Positions 12,701 through 22,404 of a DNA stretch of 64,000 bases are shown here, one piece after another. The stretch is from Escallonia rubra (taxonomy: Eukaryota > Streptophyta > Magnoliopsida > Escalloniales > Escalloniaceae), in contig JAVXUO010000005.1 of the NCBI GenBank assembly GCA_033065855.1, positions 25,004-89,003 on the forward strand, in the 5' to 3' direction. Each line of letters starts with the position of its first letter. The first letter of the stretch is position 1. The translations under genes were made by a program, and so were the position numbers. A model generated the notes under the pieces. It did not search any database. It had not been told where the DNA came from and was given only the letters and a program-made list of their open reading frames with translations.

Positions 12701-12835
12701 AACATCACTACATCCGAGACTTGGTGAAAGACATAGAGATCATAATTGAGTATTGTGCATCAAAAAATCAAATTGCAGATATCTTTACGAAACCGCTTAA
12801 AGCTCATTTATTTTTCAAGATTAAAAAGATGCTCG
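9771..12835 (+). pseudogene. pol: Copia-1 pol region: protease, integrase, RT, RNase H (fossil)
   Basis: Family landmarks occur in Copia order. The protease-like WLLDSSCSNHLSG is near 9898. The GAG-pre-integrase box (LWHMCLGHLNFGSIK) is near 10290. Integrase core pieces (LVHSDLCY, FIDDFSRKAWVYFLK) lie at 10470-10580. Reverse transcriptase follows from 11311 ([43 protein letters not shown]). RNase H lies at about 12380-12800. Several breaks; non-functional. Confidence 0.9.
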
Positions 12836-12863
12836 GAATGATCAAACCAAGTTTAGGGGAGGA

Positions 12864-13272
12864 TGTTGGCAAATTAAACTTGGTGTTGTATTGTTGAATA
12901 AGTCAACAATTGTGGGCTGCCAACTCAATTACACCTTCTTCCTTCTTTGCTTCATATCAAAAAGCTGGCAAGGTGGAGTCTCCACCGCCTCTCCATTTCT
13001 ATGTAAACAGACATGGTCTCACTTATTTGCAGTGTGTGTGTAAACTTGAATGAAAAGCTCCTACGAGCTGAGTTAGAGAAGAGTGTTTGTACTTTGTGTG
13101 TTAGCAAATATATATTGAGTGCAGTGTGTGTGTAAACTTGAATGAAAAGCTCCTACGAGCTGAGTTAGAGAAGAGTGTTTGTACTTTGTGTGTTAGCAAA
13201 TATATATTGAGTGTTTGTTTTGGGTTATTAAAACTCGTTTTTTCTTGGGCAATTTATTTTTGATTCCCAACA
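12864..13272 (+). repeat. Copia-1 3' LTR with internal tandem duplication
   Basis: 409 bp. It is longer than the 5' LTR mainly because a 92-bp segment (from GCAGTGTGTG) occurs twice in tandem, at 13029-13120 and 13121-13212. Confidence 0.92.
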
Positions 13273-13277
13273 CGGCT

Positions 13278-13641
13278 TCATCGTGCAACGTATTACGGAT
13301 TTAAAAAATGGGCAAACGGGAGATAAAGTGTAGATGGAAATGACGAAAAACGGATTGGCATGCCGGTGAAGTGTTGGCGGGGGTTTCGTGCAACGTTTGG
13401 CGGCAACTGCAATCCAGGGTGGTGGCTAGGGTTTTGACAAGTGACGGTGGTGGGTTGTGGTGGTGATGGGTGGCGATTGCGGCGAAAATGGTTGTTGTAA
13501 GTGATTGAACGGTGGAGTCAGTAGAAGGGAAAGAATAGAGGGCTGTCGTAAGTCGCCGTTAGTGATAAGTTTAGAAGGTGTAGAAATATTTTCAAAATGT
13601 GCATTTACTGGTTATTTACTAATGGCTTTGATAATAGAGAG
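13278..13641. other. Intergenic stretch upstream of the broken PPR gene
   Basis: This continues the host sequence interrupted by Copia-1. It is rich in GGTGG and GGCGG runs at 13370-13500. No gene, RNA gene or element end is recognised. Confidence 0.4.
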
Positions 13642-13650
13642 GGCATACTC

Positions 13651-13971
13651 GAAGTTTTTTCCCTAATTAATACATATTTAAAACTTAATTATCAATTAAC
13701 TCATTTTTTAAACTTATTTACCAGCATACCACACTTTTTGAAAATCGCTGTTTAAAACCACGATTTCAAAGTAAAAATTCCTGTTTGAAACAGCGATTTC
13801 TACTTTAAAGTAGAAAAAGGTAGAAATCGTTATTTGAAATAGCGATTTCTACTTTGAAGTCGTGGTTTCAAACAACGATTTCTAAAAATGTGGTATATGG
13901 GTAAATAAGTTTTAAAATAGAGTAGATTGGTAATTAAGTTTTAAAATAGTATTATTTAGGGCAAAAAACTC
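13651..13971. mobile_element. Mutator-like MITE with long foldback structure
   Basis: The two halves are inverted copies of each other over almost the full 321 bp, with ends GAAGTTTTTTCCC and (reverse) GAGTTTTTTGCCC. A perfect 9-bp direct repeat GGCATACTC flanks it at 13642-13650 and 13972-13980, the duplication size of Mutator-like elements. The centre holds repeated inverse copies of AAATCGCTGTTT and GAAATCGT motifs. No coding capacity. Boundary and duplication are seen directly; the superfamily is inferred from duplication size and structure. Confidence 0.85.
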
Positions 13972-14379
13972 GGCATACTCGTCTGGTTTATAGTTCGACG
14001 AGTGTTTTTATATTTTATCCTAAATTTGTTTCTTAAATTATACGAAAGAAGTTAAGGTTCAAATAAGTCCATGATTTTTGTTTTGCTCTTTCTCAATGAG
14101 ACGAAGGATTGGCAACGAGACAGCTAGACTGTAGAAAAACAAGAGACGTATAAGATTATATCTAAAAGGTTAACCTAATATTTTCTACCTTGTACTTTGG
14201 CAACATTTCTAATTAGTTCTTGAACACTTATTTTTAAAAAATTGTCCGTGCACTTGTCGCCATTTTCATCCCTCTGTTTGTTTTTCTTATTAAATCGATG
14301 GCTAACTTCATCATTTCATGCTTTTAAGGCAAAAATATCACATGTTATGCACGTGGCACTCAAATTAATTTATGGTTTA

Positions 14380-15050
14380 ACCCCCCACCTCTTTCGATGA
14401 CACTATGGTCCGCCTCTTGAACATTTCCACTGCCTTTGACGATGCCAACGTCCAGCACAGCCGCACACCCCTTCCCCTACCCACCCTACCATCATTGCTT
14501 CCACACGGATCACCCTCTTCCCCCCCGCCCCAACCATCACCATCCATCAGAGCCCCATCGCCATTAAAAGCCTAGTGTGGCAACTATCCCTAACAAACCA
14601 CCACCACTGCGACAACCCATCATTATCAGTAACAAACCCCGAACCACCGATCTCTATGCATCTCCTCCAAACCGCCACCACCCACAGCGATCTCATCCTC
14701 TCGATCTCCTTCTTCAACTTCTTCGTTGCTGGCTTTGGCTTACCATCACCACCTCCGCACCATGCTCTGCTGTCTTAAGCCGGACAACTACCCATCACCA
14801 TGACCCCACTCAACAATTCCCAACAAGCTACTGACCCCACCATGACCTGCATAACATCACTACCATCGTATCCACCGGAATCACCAACATGTATCCTCCA
14901 TAACCACCATGAATGGCACATTTATCTACTTGAAACCACCACTGAAGTTAAACAGGATAAAAAATCCACGCTTCACCTATTTTTCTTTAATAGTTGCAAT
15001 TTATTCATAACATTCCCACCTTATTTTTCAAGATTGATGAGGTAATTTCT
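14380..15050. repeat. CACCACC-rich dispersed repeat, copy 1
   Basis: C-rich sequence with repeated CACCACC and CATCACCA. It shares order and wording with 58305-58990, for example GTGTGGC-AC-ATCCC-AA-AAACCACCACC and the CCTCTCGATCTCCTTCTTCAACTTCTTC / CTCCTCGATCTTCTACGTCAGCTTCTT segments. Open frames here are low-complexity and their translations do not resemble a family. Probably an unclassified dispersed repeat. The AT-rich DNA from 13981 to 14380 holds nothing recognisable. Confidence 0.5.
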
Positions 15051-15439
15051 TTTTGTTCTTTTCTTATTTGAAAGAGGGATTCTACATAGTTCAAATTCAT
15101 TTGGTATCAGTCTTCTTGTTATGACCGAAGGTCGACAAAGAGAGTGGCATTCTTGTAGTTCCTAATTTTCTGATAAGGGCATCTTTGAAAATAGAATGCC
15201 CGATAAATCTTACTATGCATGATAGCCTTTAGGCCAAACACCCCATGACTATAGTAATTAAATTCGCTATTTTTTAACTTTTTATTTCTAGGGGCCCTTC
15301 TGCCAGTATTTCGCCCATCAAGCTGTTAAACGAGATTAGGAGCTTCACATGTGATTTTATAAAGTAAGATAAAACACAATATATCAGAAAAATAAAAGTA
15401 TTAATAATAAAACTAAATGCCAGAGCATATATGACTTTC

Positions 15440-16440
15440 ACTTTCAGATCTCTGTTTCTGGCACCACCAGCCGGTTTCCCCGGTGGTGGTGTCGAGGTAA
15501 ATCATTTGTAGTTTTCCAAGGGCTTATCGTGGGGGATCTTGGTGGCTTCGGTGCGCTGGACGGCCTCGTCGTCACAGCGGCTTGCACTTGATCAGGTGGT
15601 TTCTCCATGGTTTTCGGCGCCGAAGTTCGGGTTGGTGATTGAAGAGGGTTAAGCTACCGGGGTCTTGGGGTGTTTCACGATTCGATTGGGGTGGGCTTCG
15701 GGTGCTGATTCGATCTGCCGTCAGGGTGGTGGGTTACGGTCGCCGTTTGATTTTGCTGATTGGTCTTGTCAATGTCGCGCTGTCGTAGGTCAGTGTAGAG
15801 ATGGTGAGTCTAGGGTGACGTTCTTTCTTCTAAGGTTTTATTGTCCCCCTTCCCCCCAGTTGATCCCCCTCCCCCCCTTGCCCTAGAAAGTTTGTTAGAT
15901 GCGAATTGCCGGTGGTGAAGATCTGCTTGTAGTTTGCTTGAGTTTGGTTGGGTTGGCAGCTGTTGGCTCAAGGTGTTTCGGTTGGTGGTTTGACGGTGGT
16001 CCTGCCGGGATCTTCGGTGGTCAGGTTTTCATTTCTCCGATGGTTTCGGTTCTTCTGATGGGTTGAAGGGCTTTTGTTTGTGGTGGTTTTTGGTGGCCTC
16101 TAGCGTCAGGCAGCAGGATAATGGCCAGAAAAGGTGGCATCTCCGGTGCCAGAGTGGTGCACGGAGATCGAGGACAGGTGGCAGCGGCATGACACGTGTC
16201 TGGAGTTGGGCTAGTGGATGACAGTGAGTTGGTGTGGTTTGATTGGTTGTTTTTTTTAGTCTTTATCCTGTTCAGGTTGTAATTATCTTCTTTTTTTCAG
16301 TTAGTTTTCTTAGTTCATTTTACTTGGTTAGTTATCTTGTTAGTTGGTTAATTGATCTTATTTTCTTATAGTGAGCTCACTTCAATGGGGATGTCATCCA
16401 GTTAATCTGTTTTTCACTTTGTGTATATTCGGTCTAAAAA
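15440..16440. other. G/T-rich stretch without a recognised gene
   Basis: Enriched in GGTGG, TTCGG and TTGGTT on the plus strand, with short open frames (for example 15665-15886) of no recognisable family. The style, with a poly-T-rich tail at 16245-16340, would fit a decayed retroelement untranslated region, but no termini were found. 15051-15440 is also empty. Confidence 0.3.
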
Positions 16441-16472
16441 CTTATGTTGGTATATATTTTTGAATATTCTCA

Positions 16473-16476
<4 letters not shown>

Positions 16477-16515
<39 letters not shown>
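16477..16515. repeat. (TA)n microsatellite, left flank of element A
   Basis: About 19 TA units lie immediately left of the GGGGGCCGATCC terminus. The matching tract continues at 22383-22404 on the other side, so element A sits inside one (TA)n array. Confidence 0.95.
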
Positions 16516-16518
<3 letters not shown>

Positions 16519-17561
16519 GGCCGATCCCCATCGACCGGTGGGAAAAATCTAATTTTCCCACCCAATCGCTGCTCTTTGCGGCGATTGCATGAAATGCAAA
16601 AAACCAATCGCAAGTCTTTCTTGCGATTGGAATTATTGAAAAAAAATCCAATCGCAAGAAAGACTTGCGATTGGAATTATTGGAGCAAAAAGCCCAATCG
16701 CAAGTCTTTCTTGCGATTGGTGTTGTCCTTTTTTATGTCCTTTTTTTCTCCCCTTCTCCCCCCGGTCAACAATCACGGCCTCATGGCCCCCACCCCTCCT
16801 CCCCCCCCCACCCCTCCTCCGGTCAACCTTCCTCCCCCCCCCCCTCCTTGGTCCCCACCCTTCATTTCCCCCGTCCTTTATTTATTTGTCACTTAATTAG
16901 ACAGTTTTTTACGAATTTATAAAAAATAGTTAGAGCTAGATTTTGCCAAAGTGCAAAAAAGAGACCCTAATTATTTTTAAAAGATAGGTATCAGGTAAAA
17001 ATTTCAAATTTTTCCAAATACTAGAAACGGGTAAACTGATACGCGCAACCTTGTAACTTTGCAGTGTAATTTAAAATATCAAGCTAACGCGATTTCGCGC
17101 GAAACTTTTTTGAGAACCCTAGGATGTTGGGAAGTTCCATTTCCCAGGAATTCGGGCCATTCCGAAGCCGTTAGCAATTTTTTTGCCGAACGGGCTTTTA
17201 AGCGCTCGATCCGGACACCGGTTCGGGATTTTTGGGCGAAAAATCCCGTAAAATACTTTTTAGATCAAGAATGAACTCAGGAAGCTTAAAATAGCATTTT
17301 AAAGCACTTTTGAGATTTTTCCTGATGCCAGGGGCATTTTGGTAATTTGTCACCCCGAGAGGGGTATTTTGGTAATTTTACAGTGTCAAATTTTTCGAAG
17401 GACTTCTCAGTCCATAAATGTAAGCACAGCACCTGAAAGGCTGATTTGAAGCCGATTCGCGGGGATTAAATGTCGCTAAAGGTGAAAACTTAATTAGACA
17501 GTTTTTCACGAATTTATAAAAAATAGCTAGAGCTAGATTTTGCCAAAGTGCAAACAAGAGA
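16516..17561 (+). repeat. Element A left inverted terminal repeat
   Basis: It contains the terminus, a weak hairpin and three perfect hairpins (16563-16720), a C-rich spacer (16750-16870), and the module starting AATTAGACAGTTTTT that carries GATTTCGCGCGAAAC and CCTAGGATGTTGGGAAG. It ends with a second AATTAGACAG start near 17491. The same modules recur at 21080-22040 in reverse and at 63128-64000. Confidence 0.85.
16563..16720. repeat. Subterminal hairpin ladder, element A left
   Basis: Three 27-bp palindromes at 16604-16630, 16648-16674 and 16694-16720 have perfect 11-nt arms CCAATCGCAAG/CTTGCGATTGG around a 5-nt centre. The middle one is in opposite orientation. A looser stem (CAATCGC ... 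GCGATTG) lies at 16563-16587. Confidence 0.9.
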
Positions 17562-17828
17562 TAATGAACCCCTGAAAGGTTGTTTTTCAAATGACTGCTT
17601 AGTCCACAAATGTAAGCAAAGCACCTGAAAGGTTGTTTCGAAGCTGATTTGGGGCGTTAGGGTGATAATGAACCCCCGGGGGCATTTCGGTAATTTGCCG
17701 CTCATCGGGGGCTATTTTGGTAATTTTACATTATACAAATTTTCCAACAATTACAGTGCAAATAATTTTTATTCTTCTTTTATTTAATTCTATGACTTGT
17801 TGAGAATGATATAATTTTTATTTTTTAG
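17562..17828. other. Inner leader between element A terminus and FAR1-type fragment
   Basis: It repeats pieces of the terminal module (CCTGAAAGGTTGTTT twice, GGTAATTT with CCCCGGGGGCATTT) and leads into an intron-like AT-rich stretch ending TTTCAG at 17830-17835. Confidence 0.5.
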
Positions 17829-17842
17829 ATTTCAGTATAAAT

Positions 17843-18314
17843 ATGGATGACACTGGAGGAAGCAATTTTTGTGAAGGTTCTGATCCACCTTACTTGGGTC
17901 AAGTTTTTCAAACACTGGACAAAGTCGAAGCATATTACAGAGCATATTCGAAAATGATGGGTTTCGGTATTAGAACTAAGACGACTAGAAAACGGGTGAA
18001 TACAGAACAAATTTGTGCAAGACTATTTGAGTGTCATAGTAGCACCGCATGTACCCCCGGTCGTTCAGATCAGTGACGAAGGGACAACAAGACAAAGAAA
18101 ACGAGACACATTTCCGGGTACCGGCTGCAAGGCCCATGTGTATGCAGTACACCGGAAAAATGAAAACCATTGGGTTGTGACGGGAGTGGACACATAGCGA
18201 AAGTGTGCGTTGTGTAATAAGATGACTGATCATGACAAGAGAAACCATTATAGAGTGTTAGGTCTCGCACCTGGCAGTATGGTCGAGGAGGACGATGATG
18301 ATGAAGAGTGTTAG
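17843..18314 (+). pseudogene. FAR1-type DNA-binding domain fragment
   Basis: From ATG 17843 the protein reads PYLGQVFQTLDKVEAYYRAY then SKMMGFGIRTKTTRKR and ICARLFECH. This is the start of the FAR1 zinc-finger-related domain (F-x-S/T-x-E-x-A-Y-x-F-Y-x-x-Y-A-x-x-x-G-F-x-x-R). The continuation (RDTFPGTGCKAHVYAVHRKN, then NHWVVTGVD) is in another frame from about 18039, so a frameshift separates the halves, and a stop at 18195-18197 follows. The last open part ends in an acidic tail (EEDDDDEEC) at 18314. FAR1-type domains occur in FHY3/FAR1 regulators and at the N-terminus of related Mutator-like transposases. No MULE core or SWIM domain follows, so this is a truncated remnant. An acceptor (TTTCAG, 17830-17835) suggests it was a spliced exon. 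Confidence 0.7.
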
Positions 18315-18427
18315 GGTTAATGTTTCAGTTGTATAACGAATAACTTTTATAATGTTTAAATTTGTGATTTGGTTTGTTGAATCTTTAATTTGTGATTTGG
18401 TTTGTGGATTATTGATATTTTTTGAAG

Positions 18428-19095
18428 GGCCTATTCGCGCACACTTTAGCGCCCAATTCATAGCTTCCGAAAAATCTTGTAAATTTTTTGGTTCATTGCA
18501 CCTCAAGCACGCTAGTTAGCCCATTCGTAAGAATTTCGGCAAAAAACGAGACACGTTATTTTTTGAGTTTTCCTATGAAAGGCCTATTCGGGCACACTTT
18601 AGGGCCCAATTCATAGCTTCCGAAAAATCTTGTAATTTTTTTTGTCACTTTTTTTTTCGCTCATTGCACCTCAGGCAAGCTAGTTAGCCCATTCGTAAGA
18701 ATTTCGGCGAAAAACAAGACACGTTATTTTTTGGGTTTTCCTATGAAGGGCCTATTCGGGCACACTTTAGGGCTCAATTCATAGCTTCCGAAAAATCTTG
18801 TAATTTTTTTTGTCACTTTTTTTTCGCTCATTGCACCTCAGGCACGCTAGTTAGCCCATTCGTAAGAATTTCGGCGAAAAAGGAGACACATTATTTTTTG
18901 GGTTTTCCTATGAACGGCCTATTCGGGCACACTTTAGGGCCCAATTTATAGTTTCCGAAAAATCTTGTAATTTTTTTTGTCACTTTTTTTTCGGTCATTG
19001 CACCTCAGGCACGCTAGTTAGCCCATTCGTAAGAATTTCGGCGAAAAATGAGACACATTGTTTTTTGGGTTTTCCAATGAACGGCCTATTCGCGC
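18428..19095. repeat. Tandem array, about 153-168 bp unit
   Basis: The marker GGCCTATTCG begins at 18428, 18581, 18749, 18916 and 19083, giving four full units of 153, 168, 167 and 167 bp plus the start of a fifth. Each unit also has GCGCCCAATTC/GGGCCCAATTC, a T-run, CATTGCACCTCA and GCTAGTTAGCCCATTCGTAAG. The array separates the FAR1-type fragment from the mobile-domain gene, and the gene's last exon reads into it. Confidence 0.9.
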
Positions 19096-20848
19096 ACACT
19101 TTATCCCCCAGGCCCTGACTCTGGGCTGAGAGCCGTACGCGTCAGGAGGCAAGCGACTAGACGGCTCCCCTTGGTAACCCCGGTACGCAACACTAAAGTT
19201 GTGAAGATCAGTCTTGTACCTCTCAATGGAGCTCTTGAGACTGTCAGCCGCATGCGCGACATACCAGTCAAACCGCTCGAGCTGCTTGAACACCTCAGTG
19301 CCCTGGTCAACCTAAAAAACATGCATAGAAAAATCACCGTCATCATTTCAGGCATGGTCGAGAAGGTGCGCAAATAAATATTGAAACAACACTAGGTTGA
19401 CTTACAATGCTCAATGCCCAGAACTGGTCATAGACCTCGCGTGGCGCATACGATTTGGTCCTCACTTGGGAAGGGCGATTCACCCTCGTGCGCGTCACCT
19501 TGAGAAACCACTGCAGGTACTCCTCAGTACTGGTGCCATCGTCCTTGAGCGATACAAGGCTACCATACGTTTCTTGCCAAGTATTCCACTGTTGCACCTC
19601 GTCGCTCAGCAAATTTAAGGCATCAGGCACCTCAAAATTCGGACCTCGACCGCTCCTGTATGGCCGCATGTCTACAGCGGGTTTTGGTATCCCTTGTAGA
19701 CAGCCAGCTTGTTTCATAGCTCGATCGGGCATCTGAAACTCACATACTTCGAAGTGAATAAGTGGCACCCAAACAAAACCTGCCAGCACGTACGACACCG
19801 GAAGTTGCCAACACAACTCATCCAACCGATGCATCACCTTCCCATATGGCTGCCACGTCACCTGGGATGCATCCATCATATCTAGTTCCCCCCGATAGAA
19901 TATTAGATGGTGGTGAGGGTCTACCCGTCTCCTCCGTTTGGTCGTAGGCCCCCAGGCCCACACCCTAGGCCACGTCTCATCGGAATCAGCTACGGGTTGT
20001 GGATGACCCGTGGGTAGCCTCTCGTAAGACCAAACCTGTGAACGCAAACATTATATGGAATTAGTTATTAATCACGAATATATTGACACGTCAACCAAGA
20101 ATATAAATGCTAAATCCTGTAACAGAGTGATGCAGGCGGCAATGGACTTGGCACCCTTTCTCGTAGCTTTGTGCAATGCTCGATATAGGTGCACAAGGAC
20201 AGCTGAACCCCACGAATACGAGTATACCTCCTCAAGATCCTCCAAGAACACCATATACTTCGGATGCACCGTGTTTTTTTTTTACGTCGGAAGTAATATA
20301 GATCCAGTAATATACAAAAGGAATGCCTTCGTATACGTCACCAAATCATGAGGAGTGTATTCATCCGGTAGCTCGCCGTATTGCTCTCTCAGCCATTTAA
20401 GTTTTATGCCGTTGGTTGTAAGAGCGTCCCTCGGAATTCCCGGAAAATACTGCCTAGCCATCTTCGCTATGGATGCAGACGTTTTACTCGAAGTAATGGG
20501 TCTGCCGTGACATGGGATTCCAAGTATAAATCCGACGTCCTCTAATGTAATAGTCATTTCACCAAACCGGAAGTGAAATGAGTTTGTCTCGCCCCTCCAT
20601 CGTTCAACTAGAGCGGATATAAGGCAATCGTCGTGCCAAGACCAAATCCCGCAATCGGTGAACACGGTCAAATTTTGACGGTGTAATAGTTGTATTTGTT
20701 CCTCGTTCAGTACCCACTCGTCGAGGTGACTTGTGCTTTGAATTGTTTCCAAAACACTCATATCGACAGCGTCAAATACGTGCCTCGCGACGTGGTCATC
20801 GTCATCGTATATGATTGATGTATCATGAGGTCCAGGGTTGAAATCCAT
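19018..20848 (-). pseudogene. Plant mobile domain (MAIN/MAIL1-like) gene carried by element A, nearly intact
   Basis: Three exons on the minus strand: 20848-20117 (244 codons), 20035-19406 (210 codons) and 19311-19018. Start MDFNPGPHD. The plant mobile domain (PF10536 type) shows VERWRGETNSFHFRFGEMTI, TLEDVGFILGIPCHGRPI, VTYTKAFLLYITGSILLP, YSYSWGSAVLVHLYRALHKA, then VWSYERLPTGHP and DASQVTWQPY. Acceptors and the second donor (GTAAGT) are good and phases agree. Two defects are seen: an in-frame TAA at 20282-20284 inside an A-run, and a GA instead of GT at the first donor (20116-20115). Total about 550 codons, near the length of MAIN (about 500). The last exon (ERFDWYVAHAADSLK...) runs into the tandem array and ends there, so the natural C-terminus may differ. 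In Arabidopsis MAIN and MAIL1 act in nuclear silencing and meristem maintenance; here the gene is transposon cargo. Function of this copy is unknown. Confidence 0.85.
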
Positions 20849-21370
20849 ATCTGTAAGAACAAAATATAATCGTAAACCAACTTAGCGTCCATAATATTTA
20901 CATTCCAAAACTGTAACTGAATCGTTAACCTAGCTTACCAACGCATTAGCAATAGTCATTAAATCATATTTTAATGTATTAAAATCATTCCTCACTTCCC
21001 ACCACTCCGAACGCTTAATAACGCTAGTTCCCTAAAATTTAGTGCCAACGTGGTTATTTAACAACATCCCCCCCCCCCCCCATTTACGGGATTTTTCGCC
21101 CAAAAATCCCGAACCGTTGTCCGGATCGAGCGCTTAAAAGCCCGTTCGGCAAAAAAATTACTAACGGTTTCGGAATGGCCCGAATTTTTGGGGAATGGAA
21201 CTTCCCAACATCCTAGGGTTCTCAAAAACGTTTCGCGCGAAATCGCGCTAGCTTGATATTTTAAATTACACTGCAAAGTTACAAGATTGCGCGTATCAGT
21301 TAACCCGTTTCCAGAGTTTGGAAAAATCTAAAATTTTTACCTGATACGGATCTTTTAGAAATAACCAGGG
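20849..21370. other. Upstream flank of the mobile-domain gene and duplicated terminal module
   Basis: 20849-21060 would hold the promoter of the mobile-domain gene; no clear TATA box is seen. 21080-21370 is an extra inverse copy of the terminal module (the same text recurs at 21680-21960), following a C-run at 21068-21080. It duplicates the coding-like but non-genic GATTTCGCGCGAAAC region. Confidence 0.6.
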
Positions 21371-22382
21371 TCTCTTGTTTGTACTTTGGCAAAATCTAGC
21401 TCTAGCTATTTTTTATAAATTCGTGAAAAACTGTCTAATTAAATTTTCACCTTTAGCGACATTTAATCCCTGCGAATCGGCTTCAAATCAGCCTTTCAGG
21501 TGCTGTGCTTACATTTATGGACTGAGAAGTCCTTCGAAAAACTTGGCACCGTAAAATTACCAAAATACCCCTCTCGGGGTGACAAATTACCAAAATGCCC
21601 CTGGCATCAGGAAAAATCTCAAAAGTGCTTTAAAATACTATTTTAAGCTTCCTGAGTTCATTCTTGATCTAAAAAGTATTTTACGGATTTTTCGCCCAAA
21701 AATCCCGAACCGGTGTCCGGATCGAGCGCTTAAAAGCCCGTTCGGCAAAAAAATTGCTAACGGCTTCGGAATGGCCCGAATTCCTGGGAAATGGAACTTC
21801 CCAACATCCTAGGGTTCTCAAAAAAATTTCGCGCAAAATCGCGTTAGCTTGATATTTTAAATTACACTGCAAAGTTACAAGGTTGCGCGTATCAGTTTAC
21901 CCGTTTCCAGTATTTGGAAAAATCTGAAATGTTTACCTGATATAGATCTTTTAAAAATAACTAGGGTCTCTTTTTTGCACTTTGACAAAATCTAGCTCTA
22001 GCTATTTTTTATAAATTCGTGAAAAACTGTCTAATTAAGTGACAAATAAATAAAGAAAGGAGGGGTGGGGGCCAGGGGGGCAGGAAGGTTGACCGGAGGA
22101 GGGGTGGGGGCCATGAGGCCGTGATTGTTGACCGGGGGGAGAAGGGGGAGAAAAAAAAGGACATAAAAAGGACAAAACCAATCGCAAGAAAGACTTGCGA
22201 TTGGGCTTTTTGCTCCAAAAATTCCAATCGCAAGTCTTTCTTGCGATTGAATTTTTTTTCAATAATTCCAATCGCAAGAAAGACTTGCGATTGGGTTTTT
22301 GCCTTTGATACAATCGCTGCACAGAGCAGCGATTGAGTGGGAAAATAAGATTTTTCCCACCGGTCGATGGGGATCGGCCCCC
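21371..22382 (-). repeat. Element A right inverted terminal repeat
   Basis: Mirror of 16516-17561, with small length differences in the C-rich spacer and about one base in thirty differing by eye over the module. Confidence 0.85.
22178..22294. repeat. Subterminal hairpin ladder, element A right
   Basis: Three 27-bp palindromes at 22178-22204, 22224-22250 and 22268-22294 use the same CCAATCGCAAG arms as the left ladder. The middle one has one terminal mismatch. Confidence 0.9.
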
Positions 22383-22404
22383 ATATATATATATATATAT
22401 ATAT
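22383..22404. repeat. (TA)n microsatellite, right flank of element A
   Basis: About eleven AT units directly abut the terminus and continue the tract at 16477-16515. Confidence 0.95.

Larger units (their letters stand above)
8503..13272 (+). mobile_element. Copia LTR retrotransposon (Copia-1), broken
   Basis: Fossil Copia element with LTRs 8503-8838 and 12864-13272, both starting TGTTGGCAAATT and ending CCAACA. The 5-bp target duplication CGGCT is perfect (8498-8502 and 13273-13277). A primer-binding site like initiator Met tRNA (TTGGTATCAAGAGCC) follows the first LTR, and a purine tract (GTTTAGGGGAGGA) precedes the second. Order gag, protease, integrase, reverse transcriptase, RNase H defines Copia. 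Several breaks are present, so it is not active. It inserted just upstream of the PPR fragment's start. Confidence 0.95.
16516..22382. mobile_element. Element A: long-TIR DNA transposon in (TA)n, carrying FAR1-type and plant-mobile-domain genes
   Basis: The first bases GGGGGCCGATCCCCATCGAC reappear in exact inverse at 22382. The inverted match continues for about 1 kb on each side with minor differences (16516-17561 against 21371-22382). Inside are a FAR1-type fragment on the plus strand, a 160-bp tandem array, and a plant-mobile-domain gene on the minus strand, arranged head to head at their 3' ends. No MULE transposase core or SWIM domain is seen, so the copy is non-autonomous. The target duplication cannot be defined because both flanks are TA repeats. 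Long inverted termini, FAR1-type domain and plant mobile domain all occur in Mutator-like elements, which is why I favour that superfamily. A second member starts at 60638. Confidence 0.85.

Noticed and set aside
14575-15045. Overlapping Pro/Thr/His-rich frames
   Set aside because: Low-complexity CACCACC repeat; several frames are open simultaneously.
17059-17274. Open frame of 71 residues (recurring in reverse at 21058-21276 and 21681-21872)
   Set aside because: It is part of the non-coding terminal module of elements A and B; its recurrence follows from the repeat and no protein family fits.
18428-19095. CRISPR-like direct repeat array
   Set aside because: Units are adjacent 153-168-bp tandem repeats without spacers, in a plant genome.
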